DNA of 51,155 nucleotides from contig CASEOD010000159.1 of NCBI GenBank assembly GCA_949289445.1, forward strand, positions 1 to 51,155, given 5' to 3'. Below are positions 7,650 through 16,770 of this stretch, one piece after another. This DNA is from an uncultured Eubacteriales bacterium (GTDB lineage: Bacteria; Bacillota; Clostridia; Peptostreptococcales; Anaerovoracaceae). Made by a program: the position numbers and the translations under genes. Below the pieces are notes generated by a model, which was given only the letters and a program-made list of their open reading frames with translations, made no database searches and was not told where the DNA came from. Position 1 is the stretch's first letter; the number at the start of each line of letters is the position of its first letter.

Positions 7650-8903
7650 ATGGCAGAAAATCAATTTTTTGTAGATTCAAATAAACTATCTGTATCGGCA
7701 CTTGAGAAAAAACATCGGCTTGAAAGAGATCCATCTGCAAGAACAAATCATATGGAGTATATGGAAGGGATGGAGCAGATTTCTTCCGATGTAATGGAAA
7801 AAGTGCTGTCTCAGATGAATGCCTACGATTATGAGCGTTATACGGAAGAAGATGTAAAGCGCGCTCTTGTAAAAGAAACCTGCGGAATTGAGGAATTCAA
7901 AGCTCTTCTTTCTCCTGCAGCAGAACCTTTTCTGGAAGAAATGGCAGTCAGAGCAAAACGTGAGACCAGCAGGCATTTCGGCAATACGGTATATATGTTT
8001 ACTCCTTTATATATTGCGAATTATTGCGAAAACTACTGCATTTACTGCGGATTCAACTGTTACAATGACATCAGCCGCAAGAAGCTTACCTTTGAGGAAA
8101 TTGAGAAAGAAATGAAAATTATTTCTGATTCAGGTATGGAAGAAATTCTGATTCTGACAGGTGAAAGCCGCAGCGTGAGCAGTGTGGAATACATCGGTCA
8201 GGCCTGCAGAATCGCCCGCAGATATTTCCGTAATATCGGCGTTGAAATTTATCCTGTCAATGTGGATGAGTATCATTTTCTGCATGAATGCGGCGTTGAT
8301 TATGTTACTGTATTTCAGGAGACATATAACGCAGATAAATATGAGAAGCTCCATCTGATGGGACATAAAAGGATTTTTCCTTATCGCTTTGATGCACAGG
8401 AACGGGCTCTGATGGGAGGCGTAAGAGGCGTGGCTTTTTCTGCGCTGCTGGGACTTGCAGACTTTAGAAAGGATGCTCTGGCTACTGGACTTCACGCATA
8501 TTATCTGCAGAGAAAGTATCCTCACGGAGAGTTTTCTCTTTCGTGTCCGAGACTCAGACCGATTGTAAATAACGATAAGATTAATCCTCTGGATGTGGGA
8601 GAAAAGCAGCTTTGTCAGGTACTGTGCGCCTACAGAATTTTTCTTCCTTATGTGGGTATCACTGTATCTTCAAGAGAAGAGAAACATTTTCGTGATGGCA
8701 TTGTAAAAATCGCTGCTACTAAAATTTCCGCAGGAGTTTCCACAGGTATTGGAGATCACGAAAGCAAATATACGGGGAAAGAAGCAGAAGACAGTGGTGA
8801 TGAACAGTTTGAAATTGCAGATGATCGCAGTTTTGCACAGGTATATCAGGATATAGAGGAGGAAGGACTGCAGCCTGTAGTCAATGATTATATCTATGTA
8901 TAA
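7650..8903 (+). CDS. thiH: 2-iminoacetate synthase ThiH (radical SAM tyrosine lyase)
   Basis: A 417-residue radical SAM enzyme that cleaves tyrosine to p-cresol and dehydroglycine for ThiG. The [4Fe-4S] motif CxxxCxxC is C126-C130-C133. It lacks the extra C-terminal cysteine cluster of the related HydG, which together with the thi context supports ThiH. ATG 7650 sits 5 bases after GGAGG; a GTG at 7647 is too close. Dependence on ThiH rather than the oxygen-using glycine oxidase ThiO fits an anaerobe. The last 8-20 bases overlap the next gene. Confidence 0.92.
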   Translation: MAENQFFVDSNKLSVSALEKKHRLERDPSARTNHMEYMEGMEQISSDVMEKVLSQMNAYDYERYTEEDVKRALVKETCGIEEFKALLSPAAEPFLEEMAVRAKRETSRHFGNTVYMFTPLYIANYCENYCIYCGFNCYNDISRKKLTFEEIEKEMKIISDSGMEEILILTGESRSVSSVEYIGQACRIARRYFRNIGVEIYPVNVDEYHFLHECGVDYVTVFQETYNADKYEKLHLMGHKRIFPYRFDAQERALMGGVRGVAFSALLGLADFRKDALATGLHAYYLQRKYPHGEFSLSCPRLRPIVNNDKINPLDVGEKQLCQVLCAYRIFLPYVGITVSSREEKHFRDGIVKIAATKISAGVSTGIGDHESKYTGKEAEDSGDEQFEIADDRSFAQVYQDIEEEGLQPVVNDYIYV

Positions 8904-9492
8904 GAGGATTTGTATTACCAGTCGTCATCTGACGGAAAGAGGGGACTGCAGCGGGCTGATCAGACAGCTGGGGAAAGTGCTGCAGGATAAAAAGCTGCGG
9001 CCTGACATGGTGATCCTGAGGGAAAAAGATTTGAACAGGGAGGAATATGCTCATCTGGCAGCGGAAGTTCTGGCGTTGTGCCGTGTAGCAGATATTCCTT
9101 GTTATTTCAATAGTTACGGTGATCTTGCAAAAGAACTTTGCGCAGATGGAGTGCAGTTTGCCTTTTCCACATATATGGAAACACCTGTGGATAACTTTTT
9201 GCCGGGAGAACAGATCGGCGTTTCTGTTCACAGCACTGAGGAAGCGGTATCTGCTGCAGAACGAGGTGCTGATTTCCTGATTTTTGGACATATTTTTGAA
9301 ACGGACTGTAAAAAAGGTCTGCCGGGTCGAGGACTGGAAGCTCTGGCAGAGGTATGCCGGAAAACCGCCGCCGTTTCAGATATCCCTGTATATGCCATCG
9401 GAGGAATCAATGAGAATAATGCATCTTGTTGCATCACAGCAGGTGCCTCGGGGGTCTGTATGATGAGCAGCTATATGAAAGTTTCAATTTAG
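8896..9492 (+). CDS. Thiamine-phosphate synthase/TenI-like protein
   Basis: A roughly 198-residue ThiE/TenI TIM barrel. ILREKDL, GVSVHSTEEA, ADFLIFGHIFETDCKKG, GLPGRGLEAL and VYAIGGINENNA follow the family pattern. ThiE joins thiazole phosphate to HMP pyrophosphate; TenI is the thiazole tautomerase that acts just after ThiG. The two cannot be separated with certainty here. TenI is favoured because the gene ends a pure thiazole operon. The start is uncertain: ATG 8884 and ATG 8896 both overlap thiH and neither has a good ribosome site, suggesting coupling to thiH translation. thiC, thiD and thiM are not in the window. Confidence 0.78.
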   Translation: MYKRICITSRHLTERGDCSGLIRQLGKVLQDKKLRPDMVILREKDLNREEYAHLAAEVLALCRVADIPCYFNSYGDLAKELCADGVQFAFSTYMETPVDNFLPGEQIGVSVHSTEEAVSAAERGADFLIFGHIFETDCKKGLPGRGLEALAEVCRKTAAVSDIPVYAIGGINENNASCCITAGASGVCMMSSYMKVSI

Positions 9493-9706
9493 TTTTGTAT
9501 ACAGATTATTCGGGCTTAAATATAGGAAAATTTGTGCAGTCATGAATTGTGGGAGAAGTTCTTTTGGGAAATATTAAATTTATGTTAAATTTGCGTGACA
9601 AATCTGATAAAGTGGTATAGAATGATCCTGTATGAATAATATGCTGGACTGCTTCCGCCGAAGCGGCCTCAATTGTTATAAAAAAGGAGAAAAGGAGAAA
9701 AAATTT

Positions 9707-11470
9707 ATGACAATGATCACAAACCAGTCTGTATGCGACTGGGTCAAGGAAATGGCGGAATTAACCAAACCGGAAGAGATCGTATGGATAGACGGCAGTA
9801 AAGAGCAGCTCGAGGAGATTAAGCAGCTGTCACTGGCTACCGGTGAGATGATCGAACTGAATAGTGAGAAGCTTCCGGGTTGTCTGTATTACCGTACCAA
9901 TCCGAAAGATGTTGCAAGAGATGAGAAGAGAACCGTAATCTGTACCAGCAGAAAAGAAGATGCAGGCCCTACCAATAACTGGGTGCAGCCTGAAGAAATG
10001 TACGCAAAGCTGCGCGGCCTTTTTGACGGAGCCATGAGGGGAAGAACCATGTACGCTATTCCGTTTTCCATGGGTGTGCCGGGAACAGAATTCTCTAAGA
10101 TCGGAATTGAACTGACCGACTCCATCTATGTTGTACTGAGTATGGCGATCATGACGCATGTAGGCGGAAAGGTTATTGATCTGCTCAATGAGGGCGCTGA
10201 CTTTACGAAGTGTCTGCATTCTAAAGCACAGATCAATGAGCAGGAAAAATATATTGCGCATTTTCCTGAAGACAATACCATCTGGTCCATCAATTCTGCT
10301 TATGGCGGAAACGTACTTCTGGGCAAGAAATGTCTGGCGTTGCGTATCGGTTCTTATCTGGGCAGAGAGGAAGGCTGGATGGCAGAGCATATGCTGATTC
10401 TGAAGATAGAAAACAGCAAAGGAGAAGCGAAATATGTCTGCGGCGCATTCCCAAGCGCCTGCGGCAAGACCAACCTGGCAATGCTGACGCCGCCGGATTA
10501 TTTCAAGAAACTCGGCTATAAGATTTCTACCATCGGTGATGATATTGCCTGGCTGAGAATCGGAAGTGACGGCAGACTCTATGCGGTAAATCCTGAAAAC
10601 GGATTCTTCGGTGTAGCGCCGGGAACCAATGAGAAATCCAATCCGAATGCACTGAGAACCACTCATAAGAACACCATCTTTACCAATGTTGCCAGAAATC
10701 TGGATGATAATACGGTATGGTGGGAAAAGCTGGATAAGAATCCGCCTGAAAACGGAGAGGACTGGCTGGGCAATCCATGGAACGGAAAGACTTCCACAGA
10801 AAAAGGTGCGCATCCGAATTCCAGATTTACAGCACCGGCAGAGAACTGCCCTACCATTGCTGACGAGTTTAAGACCGGAGAAGGTGTTCCGATCTCTGCT
10901 ATCATCTTTGGCGGCAGAAGAGCTAAGGCTGAACCACTTGTTTATCAGGCCAGAGACTGGAATCACGGCGTATTTATCGGTTCTGCCATGGCTTCCGAAA
11001 CCACTGCGGCTGCCAATGGAAAAGTGGGGGTAGTCAGACACGACCCGATGGCAATGCTGCCGTTCTGCGGCTACAATATGGCTGAGTATTTCCAGCATTG
11101 GATTAACATGGGCAAGAAAATGACGAACCCGCCTGAGATATTCCACGTAAACTGGTTCAGAACAGGTGACAATGACGAATTTTTATGGCCGGGATTCGGA
11201 GACAATCTGAGAGTGATCCTCTGGATGCTGCATCGCTGCAAGCATACAGTTGATGCGGTTGAAACACCTTTGGGCTATGAACCGAAACCGGGAGATATTG
11301 ATACTGAAGGACTGGATATTTCCGAAGAAACCATGGAAAAACTTCTGAGCGTGGATAAGGAAGTTTGGAAAGAAGAGATCAAAGGCATAGAGGAATTCTA
11401 CAGTCAGTTCTCATGGCTTCCGAAAGAGATCATCGAAAATTTTGATAAGTTGAAAGAACAGATCCTGTAA
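9707..11470 (+). CDS. pckG: Phosphoenolpyruvate carboxykinase (GTP)
   Basis: A 587-residue enzyme interconverting oxaloacetate plus GTP with PEP, CO2 and GDP. The signature FPSACGKTNLAM with the reactive cysteine C252 and P-loop lysine K254 marks the GTP-dependent family, not the ATP form commoner in Clostridia. Length is close to the family's 590-620. ATG 9707 has two AAGGAG sites just upstream; an in-frame ATG at 9632 would add 25 residues without a ribosome site. The upstream 214 bases hold a weak -10 (TATAGA, 9616-9621), a TTAAATTT direct repeat (9574 and 9585) and a small GCTTC/GAAGC hairpin near 9651-9664. It may supply PEP from amino-acid-derived oxaloacetate, or fix CO2 in the reverse direction. 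Confidence 0.95.
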   Translation: MTMITNQSVCDWVKEMAELTKPEEIVWIDGSKEQLEEIKQLSLATGEMIELNSEKLPGCLYYRTNPKDVARDEKRTVICTSRKEDAGPTNNWVQPEEMYAKLRGLFDGAMRGRTMYAIPFSMGVPGTEFSKIGIELTDSIYVVLSMAIMTHVGGKVIDLLNEGADFTKCLHSKAQINEQEKYIAHFPEDNTIWSINSAYGGNVLLGKKCLALRIGSYLGREEGWMAEHMLILKIENSKGEAKYVCGAFPSACGKTNLAMLTPPDYFKKLGYKISTIGDDIAWLRIGSDGRLYAVNPENGFFGVAPGTNEKSNPNALRTTHKNTIFTNVARNLDDNTVWWEKLDKNPPENGEDWLGNPWNGKTSTEKGAHPNSRFTAPAENCPTIADEFKTGEGVPISAIIFGGRRAKAEPLVYQARDWNHGVFIGSAMASETTAAANGKVGVVRHDPMAMLPFCGYNMAEYFQHWINMGKKMTNPPEIFHVNWFRTGDNDEFLWPGFGDNLRVILWMLHRCKHTVDAVETPLGYEPKPGDIDTEGLDISEETMEKLLSVDKEVWKEEIKGIEEFYSQFSWLPKEIIENFDKLKEQIL

Positions 11471-11483
11471 TGAATGGAATTTG

Positions 11484-11516
11484 AGCCCTGCAATGCCGCA
11501 GGGCTTCTGTTTTTTC
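11484..11516 (+). terminator. Intrinsic terminator after pckG
   Basis: GCCCTGC and GCAGGGC form a 7-bp stem with a 6-base loop, followed by TTCTGTTTTTTC. It overlaps the upstream in-frame extension of the next gene, supporting the later start of that gene at 11538. Confidence 0.85.
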
Positions 11517-11537
11517 GTTACAGAGAAAGGAACTCCT

Positions 11538-12698
11538 ATGGCATTAAAAGTAAGAGATGTTTTGCAGCTGCAGAGTCTGAAAGGGATGAAACTGCTTGCC
11601 GGAAAAAATGGTCTGGACAGATCTGTCTGCTCTGCCGGCATAGCCGATTATGAGTTTGTTCCCGGTGTCGAATATCACAACGATACACCTTTTGAAAAAG
11701 AGAGCTTTGTGATTTCAAGCCTCCTCTTTGCACAGCAGGATGAGGCCAGAATTCTTAAAGCTGTTAAAGACCTGTATGAAGCGGGAACGGCGGCTCTTGC
11801 CTTCAAAAATATCATCTATGAAAAGCTGCCGCAGGAGGTAATCGACTTTTCTGATGAGCATGGATTCCCGATTTTTATGTTCGGGCAGGAAGTGTATTTC
11901 GAAAATATCATCTATGAGATTATGGATGCTGTGCAGCAGGATGACAGCCGCATTCTCACTGATCAGAACATTAAACTGATGATTGAAAACAAACTGCCCA
12001 AGGATGAAGTCCTGCAGATTAGTAAGGGAATTTCACTGTTATTTCGCCAGTATGCAAGAGGTGTCTATCTGAAAGAGAAGGACAGAACACGGCCTGTAAA
12101 CATGGAGCGAATCCTTCGCAATTATTATCTGAGCAAGACTTTGAAGGACAAATGTATACTTTGCCGATATGATAAGGGGATTTTTATTCTTATGACCGGC
12201 TCCTATGGTGAAGAAAGCAAGTTTGAGGTAATTCTGAAGGAAATAACAGAAAGTCTGTCAATTCCCGCCGGGCAGTTGTATATCTGCAGGAGTCGTATCT
12301 ATCGGCCTTATGAGAAGCTGGACAGCTGTTTCCGCGAGAGTTATCACACCTGCTCAGCCTGCATTGCAGATAAAAAAGATTATGCTCAATACACTGATAT
12401 CGGAACGTTTCAGTATCTGGTTCCGCTGCAGGACAGCCATGCTCTGAATCAGTTTGCCACATCTCTTCTGGCGCCGATTCTGGACAAGGAAGAATTTATG
12501 AATACTCTCAAAATTTTTGTCATTAACAACGGAGATATTACTGCTACTGCCATTGACTGCGGTTGTCATCAGAATACGGTGCGATACCGGCTGTCTAAGA
12601 TCAAGGAGCTGACCGGGTTGACAAAGAAAACCGAGCTTGAATTCTACGCTGAAGTTTCTGCGGCGATACGGATTTATCTGCTGAGAGGGAGTATTTAA
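11538..12698 (+). CDS. PucR-family transcriptional regulator
   Basis: A 386-residue protein with an N-terminal PucR domain (about 1-130: VRDVLQLQSLKGMKLLAG, then a segment rich in SFVISSLL) and a C-terminal PucR/CdaR helix-turn-helix (about 330-385: NNGDITATAIDCGCHQNTVRYRL). Such regulators control purine, amino-acid or sugar-acid catabolism in Gram-positive bacteria. ATG 11538 with GAAAGGA upstream is chosen; a TTG at 11481 would run through the pckG terminator. It lies 67 bases after pckG on the same strand, so pckG is a possible target. The ligand is unknown. Confidence 0.82.
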   Translation: MALKVRDVLQLQSLKGMKLLAGKNGLDRSVCSAGIADYEFVPGVEYHNDTPFEKESFVISSLLFAQQDEARILKAVKDLYEAGTAALAFKNIIYEKLPQEVIDFSDEHGFPIFMFGQEVYFENIIYEIMDAVQQDDSRILTDQNIKLMIENKLPKDEVLQISKGISLLFRQYARGVYLKEKDRTRPVNMERILRNYYLSKTLKDKCILCRYDKGIFILMTGSYGEESKFEVILKEITESLSIPAGQLYICRSRIYRPYEKLDSCFRESYHTCSACIADKKDYAQYTDIGTFQYLVPLQDSHALNQFATSLLAPILDKEEFMNTLKIFVINNGDITATAIDCGCHQNTVRYRLSKIKELTGLTKKTELEFYAEVSAAIRIYLLRGSI

Positions 12699-12757
12699 GC
12701 TCAGGCTGATATAAATGACCGGGATTCTGCCCATTGATATGAAAAATATCGGAAAAC

Positions 12758-12790
12758 AAACTTGCAAAAATTATCAGAAAAAACTTGCAA
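12758..12790 (+). promoter_or_regulatory. Direct repeats AAACTTGCAA: candidate operator
   Basis: Two exact copies of AAACTTGCAA start at 12758 and 12781, 23 bases apart (about two helical turns). The second overlaps the -35 box of the following promoter. A regulator bound here could block initiation. The RpiR protein encoded second in this operon is the obvious candidate, by inference. Confidence 0.45.
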
Positions 12791-12813
12791 TTCATATGCT
12801 GCTGCAGTATAAT
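12785..12813 (+). promoter_or_regulatory. Promoter of the peptide-catabolism operon
   Basis: TTGCAA (12785-12790), a 17-base spacer and a perfect TATAAT (12808-12813). Transcription would start near 12820 and could run through the genes to 21932, since no terminator was seen until 22001. Confidence 0.75.
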
Positions 12814-12843
12814 GTGATAAAAATATAGTAAATACATTAAAAA

Positions 12844-13683
12844 ATGATAAAAAATGGAGTATATACTTTGAATATGAAACAAAAACAACAAGGAAGAGCC
12901 ACTTGTGCGACACAAGTTTACCGGCAGCTATATGATTTTTTTCAGCCGGAAAAATTCAACGATATGGCAGCCAATGGTTTGCTCCTTGACAATGCCGAGA
13001 GTCTGGAAACGGTGTATACTGCTACATTTACCAGCAAGGAAGTGATTGCGGGCCTGCGAAAGGCAGATGCAAAGAACGCTCTCCTGTTTACTCATCATCC
13101 GGGACCTCAGCGGAGAACAGATTCATCGGTACTGGCTCAGGAAGATTATGATTTTTTAAAAGAAAGAAACATCAGTCATTTTAATTTTCATTTACCTTTG
13201 GATCATAGAAATCCTTATTCACCCAGTGTGAGCCTTGCCAGAGAGATTGATGCAGTACCTTATGGGAATTTCTTTGAAGAGGGAGGAGCTGTAATGGGGC
13301 TGTTTTGCACGGGTAGCTGGAAAAATTCAGAACAGGTGAAATCAGCAGTTGAAGCAGCAGTAGGACATTCCTGCAGATTATATTCCTATGGGAATACAGA
13401 ACTTCTCGATGGAAAGCTGGCTATCAGCGCAGGGGGAGCTGAAGGTACAGAGATTTATGAAGAACTGGAGAAAGAAGGAATCCGATTGTTTTTAACCGGA
13501 GTCGGGACTGCAGACTGGTTCAAGCCATCTCATGAAGCTGCCAGAATGCATGGAATCAGTATTTTATCTGCGGGGCATTACTCAACCGAAAAGTTTGCTT
13601 TAATCTCTATGTGCAGATTTTTTAGAGAGCGGGGACTGCTTTCTGAATATATTGGTGAAGCGCCGGACCTGTCAGATTTATAA
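12844..13683 (+). CDS. Nif3-like (YbgI/YqfO) metal-binding protein
   Basis: A 279-residue Nif3-family protein (the 'GTP cyclohydrolase type 2' label of databases). The metal-site patterns are THHPG (H84, H85) in the N-terminal half and AGHYSTEK near the C-terminus. The family forms hexameric toroids with a di-metal centre and has no settled physiological function. Its presence at the head of a peptide-transport operon is unusual, since family members are generally encoded elsewhere. The ribosome site of ATG 12844 is poor; ATG 12874 (MKQKQQ) is also possible. The next gene starts 19 bases after the stop. Confidence 0.72.
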   Translation: MIKNGVYTLNMKQKQQGRATCATQVYRQLYDFFQPEKFNDMAANGLLLDNAESLETVYTATFTSKEVIAGLRKADAKNALLFTHHPGPQRRTDSSVLAQEDYDFLKERNISHFNFHLPLDHRNPYSPSVSLAREIDAVPYGNFFEEGGAVMGLFCTGSWKNSEQVKSAVEAAVGHSCRLYSYGNTELLDGKLAISAGGAEGTEIYEELEKEGIRLFLTGVGTADWFKPSHEAARMHGISILSAGHYSTEKFALISMCRFFRERGLLSEYIGEAPDLSDL

Positions 13684-13702
13684 ATTACGGAGGAGAACTA
13701 AT

Positions 13703-14587
13703 ATGAATATCATGAAACATATACAGGAATTGATGCCGGAATTGACGCAGACGCAGGCAAAGATAGCCAGCTATATATTAGAGAACCCCGATGTGGTATG
13801 TTTCTCATCACTGAAAAATCTGGCTGCGGAAATAGGTGTAACAGAAACAACTATTTTAAATTTTTGCAAAAGAACAGAGTATGAAAGCTTTGCCGGAATG
13901 AAAAAGGCACTGAGCAGTTATGTTCAGGAGCGGATGTTCTGGAATTCAAAGATGGAAAAGACTCCGGCAAGGTATACTGCCGATGAGGAAATGATTAAAA
14001 ATCTGAAAGAGAATCAGAGTGATGTACTTATGTCCACTTTTGATAATTTGGACAGTGAAGAAGTGTTTCAGTGTGTTGAAACCATGAGTCAGGCAAAAGT
14101 GATTTATATCTGTGCACATTCGGCTTCGTTGCTGCCTGCCAAAAACCTGTATGATAAGTTGAGAACTATGGGGGCTGATGCAAGACTGGTTGACACCAAT
14201 GATTATACGGATGTATTGAATATGCTGACAAAGCATGAGAAAACAGATATGTTTATCTTAATCACTCTTCCGTATTATTCAGTACAGACAGTTGCTATTT
14301 CTGATTATCTTGCAAGTACGGATGCTACAGTTCTTGCCGTGACAGATAAAATGACCTCTCCAATTGCTGAAAACGCAAAACACGTGTTATTATGCAATTC
14401 TCAGCATCTGGTTTTTCATAATACTGCCACTGCGCTGATTGCGCTTGGAGATATGATTGCGGGACTTTATTTCCTGAGAAATAAGGAACAGTTTAACGAG
14501 TATAACGAAAAAGTGAAGGTGATAGAAGAATTCTTCCAGACCTCAACAGTTCCGGCATATGACAATGAATATTTCTACCAGCAGTAG
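13703..14587 (+). CDS. RpiR/MurR-family transcriptional regulator
   Basis: A 294-residue regulator with an N-terminal RpiR helix-turn-helix (about 1-75: LTQTQAKIASYILENPD, then AAEIGVTETTILNFCKR) and a C-terminal SIS domain (about 120-260: VIYICAHSASLLPAKNLYDKL). SIS domains usually bind phosphosugars, but several RpiR proteins control peptide or amino-acid use. ATG 13703 is chosen because of GGAGGAG at 13690-13696. It is the second gene of the operon and probably regulates it through the AAACTTGCAA repeats upstream. Confidence 0.85.
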   Translation: MNIMKHIQELMPELTQTQAKIASYILENPDVVCFSSLKNLAAEIGVTETTILNFCKRTEYESFAGMKKALSSYVQERMFWNSKMEKTPARYTADEEMIKNLKENQSDVLMSTFDNLDSEEVFQCVETMSQAKVIYICAHSASLLPAKNLYDKLRTMGADARLVDTNDYTDVLNMLTKHEKTDMFILITLPYYSVQTVAISDYLASTDATVLAVTDKMTSPIAENAKHVLLCNSQHLVFHNTATALIALGDMIAGLYFLRNKEQFNEYNEKVKVIEEFFQTSTVPAYDNEYFYQQ

Positions 14588-14618
14588 CATCTGTAGATAA
14601 TTAAAAGGAGGAAAGTAA

Positions 14619-15779
14619 ATGTATTTAATTAGAAATGTCAACATTTTTGCGCCTGAGCCGAAAGGGATTATGGATATACTGGTAGCCAATGATCGCATAT
14701 GTGCAATGGGCAAAGAGCTTGATCCGGAACTTCCCGGTATTGAAATCATTGATGGGACAGGGAAAACTGCCGTTCCGGGATTCATTGATCAGCATGTTCA
14801 TATTTTAGGAGGCGGTGGAGAAGGAGGGTTTCATTCCAGACCGCCGGAACTGATGCTTTCAGAAATAGTCAGAGCAGGTGTGACTACCGTGGTAGGGCTT
14901 TTGGGAACAGACGGACATACAAGAAGTGTAGAAAATCTTGTAGCGAAGACAAAAGCTTTGAAAAATGAAGGAATTACGGCATATTGTCTGACGGGTTCTT
15001 ATGAGTATCCTCCGATTAACATTACAGGTTCAGCTGCAAAGGATATCGTATACATAGATGAGATTATCGGTTGTAAGCTGGCCATTTCAGATCACAGATG
15101 TTCCAGACCAACCAGAGAAGAAATTACCAGACTGGTATCGGAGGTACGGATTGCCGGCCTGATATCGGGAAAAGTTGGAGAAGTTCATCTTCATGTAGGC
15201 GCCATAGGAAATGCCATAAGAGAAATTATGGAGATTGTAAAAGAAGAATCTGTTCCGGTTACTCACTTCAGACCTACGCATATGGAAAATCATCCAGAAC
15301 AGGCGATTGAATTTGTGAATATGGGAGGCTATGCGGACTTTACCACCGAACCTCATGATATGGACAGCTTATGTCAGGTGATAGAAGCTGTGGGAACTGA
15401 GAAACTTACAGTAAGTTCCGATGCAGGCGGAAGCATCCCGGTATGGGATCAAAAACGAGAAAGAATAACCGGCATGGCCGTTGGACGAATGGATCCTCTG
15501 TTTCAAGTAATTAAGAAACTGCATCTTGAGCATGATCTGCCTTTGGAAAAGGCATTGTCACTGATTACATCTAATCCGGCCAAAGCATTGAATTTTTATC
15601 CGGATAAAGGGACACTGCTCCCAGGCAGTCATGCAGATTTAGTGCTTTTGGACAATGAACTTCAAATTGATACAGTGATGGCCAGAGGGAAAATCATGAT
15701 ACGTGATAAAAAACTGTCTGCAAAAGGTACCTTTGAAGAGATTCCCGTATATAAAGAGGAGGCGTCGATGAATGCATAG
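14619..15779 (+). CDS. iadA: Isoaspartyl dipeptidase (beta-aspartyl peptidase)
   Basis: A 386-residue amidohydrolase-superfamily enzyme matching IadA, which hydrolyses beta-aspartyl (isoaspartyl) dipeptides. Visible motifs: metal-binding HVH in PGFIDQHVHILGGGGEGGF, LAISDHRCSRP in the conserved loop, HLHVG, RPTHM, the catalytic aspartate in SSDAGGSIPVWD, and the C-terminal LLPGSHADLVLL. Length equals that of E. coli IadA (390). An AAAGGAGG site precedes the ATG. It overlaps the ABC permease gene by 8 bases, so it is co-translated with the importer. This suggests import and cleavage of isoaspartyl dipeptides from damaged proteins or cyanophycin-like polymers. Confidence 0.88.
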   Translation: MYLIRNVNIFAPEPKGIMDILVANDRICAMGKELDPELPGIEIIDGTGKTAVPGFIDQHVHILGGGGEGGFHSRPPELMLSEIVRAGVTTVVGLLGTDGHTRSVENLVAKTKALKNEGITAYCLTGSYEYPPINITGSAAKDIVYIDEIIGCKLAISDHRCSRPTREEITRLVSEVRIAGLISGKVGEVHLHVGAIGNAIREIMEIVKEESVPVTHFRPTHMENHPEQAIEFVNMGGYADFTTEPHDMDSLCQVIEAVGTEKLTVSSDAGGSIPVWDQKRERITGMAVGRMDPLFQVIKKLHLEHDLPLEKALSLITSNPAKALNFYPDKGTLLPGSHADLVLLDNELQIDTVMARGKIMIRDKKLSAKGTFEEIPVYKEEASMNA

Positions 15780-16770
15780 ATATATTGCAAAAAGGTTGTT
15801 GATGATGATACCGGTGTTGATAGGAGTATCATTTCTGGTATTTTTCATTCTTGCGGTTTCCCCGGGGGACCCGACCAGAATGATTCTGGGGCAGCAGGCC
15901 TCTCAGGAAGCCATAGAAGCGATGAGGGAAGAGCTGGGGTTAAATGATAATTTATTTGTACGGTATTTCCATTATATGGCAGATGCTGTGCAGGGAGATT
16001 TCGGAACGTCTTGGAAAACAAAACTTGAAGTACTGCCACAGGTTCTCGGATATTTTCCAAATACTGTGATTCTGTCTTTTGCCGGAATTCTGGTGGCGAT
16101 TCTGATCGGCGTACCGATTGGAATCCTTTCGGCAAAAAAACAGTATACCTGGATTGATAATATAGCTACTGTACTTGGCTTAATCGGAGTGGCTATGCCT
16201 AACTTCTGGCTTGGTCTTCTTCTGGTTATGTTGTTCTCGCTGCAGCTTGGATGGTTGCCGTCATCCGGCATGGGGCAGGGGCTGGAACTTCTTCCTAGCC
16301 TGATTCTTCCTGCAATTACGCTGGGAACAGGGTGCGCAGCAAGTATTATGAGAATGACTCGTTCCAGTATGCTGGAATCCATGCGTCAGGATTATATCGA
16401 TACTGCGAGAGCAAAAGGCTTAAAGGAACGGTATATTACAAGATATCATATGTTTAAAAATGCACTGATCCCGATTGTAACTGTAATCGGTCTGCAGTTC
16501 GGCATGCTTCTCGGCGGAGCTGCATTGACAGAGACAATTTTTTCCTGGCCGGGACTGGGGCGGTTTATGATCGAATCCATCAAAGCAAAAGATATGCCGA
16601 TGGTATTGGGCTCTGCGATGTTTCTTGCGATCATGTATTCAGTGGTAAATCTGCTGGTAGATATCTTGTATGCATATGTGGATCCTAGGATTAAAGCACA
16701 ATATCACAAGATGGGAGGAAAGAAACGTGGCAAAGGGTTTAACTTTAAACAATTCGGCCGTCAAGAGTAG
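15772..16770 (+). CDS. dppB: Peptide ABC transporter permease DppB/OppB
   Basis: A 332-residue inner-membrane permease with about six spans and the binding-protein-dependent transport signature near residues 200-220 (DYIDTARAKGLKERYI). The N-terminus MHRYIAKRLLMMIPVLIGVSFLVF is typical of DppB/OppB/GsiC. It overlaps iadA by 8 bases upstream and dppC by 44 bases downstream. Confidence 0.92.
   Translation: MHRYIAKRLLMMIPVLIGVSFLVFFILAVSPGDPTRMILGQQASQEAIEAMREELGLNDNLFVRYFHYMADAVQGDFGTSWKTKLEVLPQVLGYFPNTVILSFAGILVAILIGVPIGILSAKKQYTWIDNIATVLGLIGVAMPNFWLGLLLVMLFSLQLGWLPSSGMGQGLELLPSLILPAITLGTGCAASIMRMTRSSMLESMRQDYIDTARAKGLKERYITRYHMFKNALIPIVTVIGLQFGMLLGGAALTETIFSWPGLGRFMIESIKAKDMPMVLGSAMFLAIMYSVVNLLVDILYAYVDPRIKAQYHKMGGKKRGKGFNFKQFGRQE

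Noticed and set aside
7647..8903. HydG ([FeFe]-hydrogenase maturase) for the radical SAM protein
   Set aside because: The C-terminal extra cysteine cluster of HydG is missing and the gene lies inside a thi operon, so ThiH is preferred.
9830..11146. 438-codon open frame on the minus strand
   Set aside because: Antisense to the PEP carboxykinase gene, no ribosome site and no recognisable domain.
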